Assembly (NCBI GenBank): GCA_016839905.1
Contig: JAEOTJ010000203.1
Span: forward strand, 1-9,940
Source: Promethearchaeota archaeon
GTDB lineage: Archaea; Asgardarchaeota; Lokiarchaeia; Sigynarchaeales; SOKP01
DNA: 9,940 nt
Direction: 5' to 3'
The translations under genes and the position numbers were made by a program. The notes under the pieces were generated by a model, which worked only from the letters and a program-made list of their open reading frames with translations, was not told the origin of the DNA and ran no database searches. This document shows, piece after piece, positions 6,299 through 9,940 of this stretch. The first letter of the stretch is position 1. Each line of letters opens with the position of its first letter.

Positions 6299-7396
6299 TT
6301 ACGGGTGAAATAATTCCCTTATCTTTTCTGCAAGTGGCTTAGTATCATCAAGAAATTCAGCCTTTATAAATTGATTATTACCATTAGGATAATAAGCAAA
6401 GATAACAGAATCAAATAATGTCCAATTTATATTATTAAAACCAATATCATAGCCTACTATTTTGAATCCCTTATCAATAGCAAGAACCATTGAGGATATT
6501 CCATTTTTAGTTGTAGGGATTCTCCATATGATAATTCTCCAATTATGGTACGTTTTAAGTAAGTGTTTTAATGATTTTTCCTTTATATAGCCATAAAAAT
6601 TAACTCTCCCTTCATAGAAATCTTTAGAAACTCCATAAAGTTCATAATTTTTGTTCTTATTATATCTTTCCAAAATTAAAATGTCCTTATTCATATTATT
6701 AGACATTTTTTTTACGTAGTTATAAAAAAAGAGGATGTCTTCGTCATCTAATAAATGAACTGTTTTATCTCTTTTTTTCCATAAGTTTTTAAAAATAATT
6801 GAATAAAGAATGGCAGGTTCTTCCTGTAAAGGTGGTACTGGTTTGCCATTATCGATATTGTAGTGCCTTTTATCTCCATAATTGATGTAGGCAGGGATTA
6901 AACCATAGGGGACTGCTCTCGCATTTTGAAAAAGTTTTTGTGCTCCAATTTTTAGTCCTCTAACCTCCGAATCGATCCTTAAAACATTTTTGAATTGAGG
7001 CATTTTTGTAACAGTTATTATCCCAGCTGCTCCTATTCTTGCGGTAATTCCTTGTCCCTGGAACTTTTTCTTTACAACAGCTTGGCTAGCATGACCAATA
7101 TATCTCTCTTTTTTTAGTAAACCAGCACCAGCAATTTCTTTATTTTCTAATAATTCACCTACAAACCAAAAATTATTTTTATTTGAAAGTTCTCTCCTTA
7201 GATAATCAATATCATATATTAGGGGATAAGCATAATTATATTGGTAAATTTCTTTAAAAATCTTAGAAATAACTTCCGCATCTTGAGGTATTCCAAATCT
7301 TAAACCAAATTCATCTCCATGCTTAGAGACAAATCTTTGGAAGTATTTATTCTTTTTTTGATCTAATAATTGTTTTTTACTTAGTATTTGTGTCAT
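6299..7396 (-). CDS. GNAT-family N-acetyltransferase with a C-terminal extension
   Basis: Transfers an acyl group from acyl-CoA to an unknown amine; acts in the cytoplasm. The protein is 365 residues, about twice a minimal GNAT domain. Residues ~30-130 carry the N-terminal GNAT core, with strands around FWFVGELLENKEIAGAGLL and the acyl-CoA pyrophosphate loop FQGQGI (Q113-I117, the Q/RxxGxG/A motif A) followed by its helix. The segment NARAVPYGLIPAYINYGD resembles that following the core in large GNAT proteins. The last ~150 residues, including DKGFKIVGYD and a helix-strand ending, may be a second degenerate GNAT-like lobe. I start it at ATG 7396, where GGGGT lies 4 bases upstream. An in-frame TTG at 7441 would add 15 residues but has no support. 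Substrate cannot be read from the sequence. The next gene upstream (7573-8268) is on the same strand, 176 bases away, and a TATA-like box lies between them. Confidence 0.82.
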   Translation of the reverse strand: MTQILSKKQLLDQKKNKYFQRFVSKHGDEFGLRFGIPQDAEVISKIFKEIYQYNYAYPLIYDIDYLRRELSNKNNFWFVGELLENKEIAGAGLLKKERYIGHASQAVVKKKFQGQGITARIGAAGIITVTKMPQFKNVLRIDSEVRGLKIGAQKLFQNARAVPYGLIPAYINYGDKRHYNIDNGKPVPPLQEEPAILYSIIFKNLWKKRDKTVHLLDDEDILFFYNYVKKMSNNMNKDILILERYNKNKNYELYGVSKDFYEGRVNFYGYIKEKSLKHLLKTYHNWRIIIWRIPTTKNGISSMVLAIDKGFKIVGYDIGFNNINWTLFDSVIFAYYPNGNNQFIKAEFLDDTKPLAEKIRELFHP

Positions 7397-7400
7397 AATT

Positions 7401-7405
7401 ACCCC
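7401..7405 (-). promoter_or_regulatory. Ribosome-binding site deciding the GNAT start
   Basis: On the minus strand GGGGT precedes ATG 7396 by four bases, favouring it over the TTG at 7441. Confidence 0.4.
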
Positions 7406-7514
7406 AAGATGAAGAGTAAAAGGATAATTATTAGTTCTCAAAAGAATTTATAAAGTTTTCTATTATTTCACAGGAAAAAAAGGAAATTTCTCAATTACTT
7501 ATATGGACTAAACC

Positions 7515-7547
7515 GTCGAATTTCAATAATAATCTGATATATTTAAA
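7515..7547 (-). promoter_or_regulatory. Promoter-like region of the GNAT gene
   Basis: Read on the minus strand, TTTAAATA (7547-7540) is followed about 20 bases later by TTCGACGG (7520-7513), near where transcription would start. A CGAC core again appears beside a TATA-like box, here downstream of it. Leader to the ATG at 7396 would be about 120 bases. Confidence 0.35.
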
Positions 7548-7572
7548 TTTTTAAATGAAATTTAACAATAAA

Positions 7573-8268
7573 TTACTCTTTTAATTTAGAACCTATCCCA
7601 TAATACATTAACGAGACCCAAATTATAACCGATACACCTGATATAACAAATATTAACCTAATAATATCGAGAACCTCATTTTCTGGTACAATACCTGTTA
7701 ATAAATTTAATATTTGTATTGGATAAAGATTAAAACTAATTAATCCTAAGGATCCTATTAAATAATAAGACCATTTTTTCTTTAACACATCTGTTTCAAA
7801 TCTATGATATATTTTAAAAGAAGTAATAATAATTGGAATAATTGAAAAACCAGATGTAATTAAAATCACATAGATGAAAAAAATTAATGTCCATCCAGGT
7901 CTTCCTGAATGTGTTAATTCAATTCCTATTAATGGAGAGGGTATCAATATTTGTATTAACATACCGATGAAAAGTAACAAACCATAAAGTAGGATATATT
8001 TATTCTGTCGTTTTATGGAGTAGATTATTGTTGATTCCAAAATTATCATATGTACAATTAAAATAAAAACAGTTCCGAAATATACAAAGAACCATGATAA
8101 AAAGTGGAGAAATATTATAATTTCCTCGTATTCGGGGCTAATAACAGCATAACTCATGTTAAATATGAAACCAATAATCATACTGATAAAGAATCCACAA
8201 AAAATTAGATTTATTCGTTGTCTTCTCCTTTTTAATATTTGATAAGATAGTGCGGCAAAATAAAACAC
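7573..8268 (-). CDS. Multi-helix membrane protein, probably seven helices; N-terminus uncertain
   Basis: Family not recognised. From the GTG at 8268 the protein is 231 residues with six clear hydrophobic segments (about 19-40, 49-73, 90-109, 126-151, 166-192, 199-222), short basic loops (KRRRQR, IKRQNK, LKKKW) and almost no soluble tail. Starting at 8268 cuts through the first helix: the same frame stays open upstream to about 8349 and reads ITLYLIDRIIVIYLTQGILV, which completes a seventh helix. That stretch has no in-frame ATG or GTG. A GTG at 8335-8333 would serve if the A7 run at 8331-8325 (minus strand) had six A, giving a start MEKITLYLIDR. The seven-helix plan recalls the membrane halves of the genes at 3228 and 4388, but this one lacks PPFYEF(E/D)W and the soluble domain. 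Role unknown. Confidence 0.68.
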   Translation of the reverse strand: MFYFAALSYQILKRRRQRINLIFCGFFISMIIGFIFNMSYAVISPEYEEIIIFLHFLSWFFVYFGTVFILIVHMIILESTIIYSIKRQNKYILLYGLLLFIGMLIQILIPSPLIGIELTHSGRPGWTLIFFIYVILITSGFSIIPIIITSFKIYHRFETDVLKKKWSYYLIGSLGLISFNLYPIQILNLLTGIVPENEVLDIIRLIFVISGVSVIIWVSLMYYGIGSKLKE

Positions 8269-8433
8269 TAAAATTCCTTGCGTTAAATAGATAACAATAA
8301 TTCGATCAATTAGATATAAAGTGATTTTTTTCCACCAAATACAATTAATTTAATTCATATTATAGTTAAAAAAATATTAATAATTATTTGTTTTTATCTA
8401 GTTATGTAATTAAATTAAATAGATTATAGAACT

Positions 8434-8449
8434 GATAATTTTTATTATC
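8434..8449 (-). terminator. AT hairpin at the end of the adenylyltransferase gene
   Basis: GATAATTTTTATTATC is a perfect 6-base inverted repeat with a 4-base loop that overlaps the stop codon (8447-8445) of the minus-strand gene. The stem is all but one pair A-T and therefore weak, and only a run of five A follows on that strand within it. Termination is possible but not strong. Confidence 0.25.
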
Positions 8450-9017
8450 GAGATAATTCTTTAAGACGTTTAATTATATTCCATTTATTCATCATCCTTG
8501 CCACACTTGTAGGCACGAATTGTTCCCATTGTTTATCTTTTATGATTGCTTCACGAATATCGCTTGAGCTAAGCCCTTTATTCTCGAGTGATACCTCCCA
8601 TAAAACATGGATTTTCAATCCTAAAGATTCAAGAAACTTCTTTTTTTGTCTACCCCAATCGTCATATATTGTTAGAAAGAAAACTGCATCGATTGGGACA
8701 TAATATTTGATTAATTCAGGAATATTAATAGGAAAAGGAACAATAGAAAACTCTGAATATATTAAACCTTGTTCTAATAAGACTTCTTTTATCATTACAT
8801 ATCGTTCATAGTAAGTTAATGGATTTGCTAGGGATGTACTCCTATGGGGGTTCATCTCTGAATCTTTAGTTAAGGAAGGATCTGGATTCGTGATACCTAC
8901 TATAAGATGTTTACATAATTGTTTACCTGCTAAGAGATATTTTACATGATCATTATGCAATATTTGGAATCTACCATGAATCACACCTATATCATATTTA
9001 GCTTCTTTATTCTCCAT
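8445..9017 (-). CDS. Nicotinate/nicotinamide-nucleotide adenylyltransferase (NadM-like)
   Basis: Joins an adenylyl group from ATP to nicotinate or nicotinamide mononucleotide, the last or near-last step to NAD; cytoplasmic. The 190-residue protein is a Rossmann-type nucleotidyltransferase. Near the N-terminus HGRFQILHNDH (residues 14-24) holds the GRFQxxHxxH signature, with H21 and H24 binding the ATP phosphates. VGITNPDPSLT follows, then NPLTYYERYVMI and PFPINIPELIKYYVP with FFLTIYDDWG. The late GLSSSDIR (S150-R155) corresponds to the ISxTxIR motif that contacts ATP. As I recall, archaeal and bacterial relatives share HNDH and VGITNPDP, so these are family traits and not oddities. Preference for the nicotinate or nicotinamide form cannot be decided. 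A TATA-like run sits about 15-25 bases before the ATG, so the message may be nearly leaderless. It diverges from the mre11 gene. Confidence 0.85.
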   Translation of the reverse strand: MENKEAKYDIGVIHGRFQILHNDHVKYLLAGKQLCKHLIVGITNPDPSLTKDSEMNPHRSTSLANPLTYYERYVMIKEVLLEQGLIYSEFSIVPFPINIPELIKYYVPIDAVFFLTIYDDWGRQKKKFLESLGLKIHVLWEVSLENKGLSSSDIREAIIKDKQWEQFVPTSVARMMNKWNIIKRLKELSR

Positions 9018-9111
9018 TTTGGCATTTAACTTATTATTTATTACTGTAAGTCGATTAATTCAAAAAATAATAATAATTTTGTTTAAAGAATCGATCACTT
9101 TTTCTTCACTA

Positions 9112-9139
9112 CTTTTTAAGACTTTCATTACTTAAAAAG
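9112..9139. repeat. Perfect 9-base inverted repeat upstream of the mre11 TATA box
   Basis: CTTTTTAAG (9112-9120) and CTTAAAAAG (9131-9139) are exact reverse complements separated by 10 bases. The repeat ends about 10 bases before a TATA-like box. Position and symmetry suit an operator for a dimeric regulator of mre11; a transcript hairpin is the alternative. Confidence 0.5.
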
Positions 9140-9148
9140 CTGGTTTTG

Positions 9149-9160
9149 TAATAAATATTA
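9149..9160 (+). promoter_or_regulatory. TATA-like promoter of the mre11 gene
   Basis: The run TAATAAATATTA gives a TATA-type box whose expected start, about 25 bases on, falls near 9180, some 15 bases before the ATG at 9195. No Shine-Dalgarno site is seen, consistent with a short-leader message. Confidence 0.4.
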
Positions 9161-9194
9161 AATTGAGAAATAATTATTCAACAATTTATGATCA

Positions 9195-9940
9195 ATGACA
9201 ATTGAGAACTGTTTTGAAGCTAATTTAGGCAATTTATCCGTTTCGAATAATGAAGCCCGAGAATCTGTAAAATTTATTCATGCTAGTGATATTCATCTCG
9301 GAGCTGTTCAATATCGTAATGAACATAGATCAAATGATTTTATTCGAGCCTTCCAAGAAATTTTAGAATTAGCAATAATTCACCATGTTGATTTTATATT
9401 ATTAGGTGGTGATATCTTTACTTCATTGGAATTATTACCGGGAAAACTAACTAAAATTGTTAAATTATTGAAAGATTTTAGAGAATTTACATATAGATCA
9501 ATTTTAATAATAGCAATAGAAGGTAATCATGATATTCGAAAGTTTTCAAGAGGAGTTAGATTTGAACGACGAGGGCAATCATGGTTAAAATTATTAAATA
9601 GTTTAGGATTATTAATGCTCCTTGATGCAAATTTAGATGCTATGCATGAACAAATATTTGAACTTTATAATTATAACACAAAAACTGGTGGGAAAATACA
9701 AATCAAAAATGTAATGATTTACGGCACGCATTACCTTGGTGAAAAACCAATCTCTTTCCTTTCAAAGATAAGGAAAGGAATTGTTAACAATAATGGTTTA
9801 TTCAATATACTTTTACAGCATTTCGGGATTGAAGGCCAGATGGAAAATGTTCCTGGTGTTAAATTAGAAGATATTCAACACCTAAGACATCGCGTAAATT
9901 ATTTGGCTTTAGGTCATTTTCACAAGCAATTTATACTTCA
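9195..9940 (+). CDS. mre11: Mre11/SbcD DNA double-strand break repair nuclease, 3' end beyond the window
   Basis: Manganese-dependent 3'-5' exonuclease and endonuclease that works with the ATPase Rad50 in processing DNA ends. The 248 residues present cover the calcineurin-type phosphoesterase domain with its metal-binding motifs in order: HASDIHLG (D32, H34), LGGDIF (D73), EGNHD (N111, H112, D113, with H112 the catalytic histidine), LLQHFGIEG (H209) and ALGHFH (H241, H243). The cap and Rad50-binding parts would follow past 9940. The first ~24 residues before the first strand are a little long and not conserved-looking. I chose ATG 9195; an ATG at 9188 is out of frame and stops after five codons. 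The frame has no stop to the window edge. In archaea rad50 commonly follows, so it is the expected next gene. A TATA-like box and a perfect inverted repeat precede it. Confidence 0.93.
   Translation, partial: MTIENCFEANLGNLSVSNNEARESVKFIHASDIHLGAVQYRNEHRSNDFIRAFQEILELAIIHHVDFILLGGDIFTSLELLPGKLTKIVKLLKDFREFTYRSILIIAIEGNHDIRKFSRGVRFERRGQSWLKLLNSLGLLMLLDANLDAMHEQIFELYNYNTKTGGKIQIKNVMIYGTHYLGEKPISFLSKIRKGIVNNNGLFNILLQHFGIEGQMENVPGVKLEDIQHLRHRVNYLALGHFHKQFIL

Noticed and set aside
9040..9060. GTCGATTAATT at 9050-9060 as a third copy of the promoter block, driving mre11
   Set aside because: The match is shorter, the TATA-like sequence at the expected distance is poor, and a better TATA box lies at 9149-9160. 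The CGAC core there may instead belong to the minus-strand adenylyltransferase promoter.
1..9940. CRISPR arrays, insertion sequences, tRNA or rRNA genes
   Set aside because: No regularly spaced repeats, transposase-like proteins, terminal inverted repeats or tRNA-like cloverleaf sequences were seen on reading both strands by eye.

Overview
The window looks like a piece of an Asgard archaeal chromosome, most like the Lokiarchaeia. This rests on gene content: an archaeal-type acetyl-CoA decarbonylase/synthase pair (cdhB-cdhC), a eukaryote-like small GTPase with a WDFGGE switch II motif, seven-helix membrane proteins that carry a longin/roadblock-like cytosolic domain, a free-standing domain of the same kind, and an archaeal-type Mre11. 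The DNA is very AT-rich, most of all between genes. Taxonomy is inferred from the sequence alone.

Layout. Positions 93-2097 (+) hold cdhB and cdhC, a two-gene run of the Wood-Ljungdahl pathway closed by oligo-T tracts. A 463-base AT-rich spacer follows, with a promoter-like block at 2297-2340. Positions 2561-6265 (+) hold four genes: a Ras-like GTPase (2561-3096), two related proteins with seven membrane helices and a soluble C-terminal domain (3228-4373 and 4388-5507), and, after a 302-base spacer with a very similar promoter-like block, a soluble longin-like protein (5810-6265). On the minus strand lie a GNAT acetyltransferase (6299-7396), a seven-helix membrane protein without a soluble domain (7573-8268, N-terminus probably longer) and a nicotinate/nicotinamide-nucleotide adenylyltransferase (8445-9017). 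The last gene (+, 9195 to the edge) is the nuclease domain of Mre11/SbcD, cut off by the window end.

How the genes may work together. The 2561-6265 block is the part most worth attention. It places a small GTPase next to membrane proteins whose cytosolic domain belongs to the class that in eukaryotes binds or regulates small GTPases. The two membrane paralogues share a conserved juxtamembrane motif, PPFYEF(E/D)W. The GTPase gene and the solo longin gene share a near-identical TATA plus GTCGATTATTA block with the same internal spacing. A receptor-to-GTPase signalling module is a reasonable hypothesis but is not shown by sequence.

Two of these genes are split by single frameshifts inside long A tracts (A11 in the GTPase, A17 in the second membrane protein). 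In both, the sequence after the tract completes the expected domain, so they are either homopolymer sequencing errors or sites of transcriptional slippage, rather than decayed pseudogenes.
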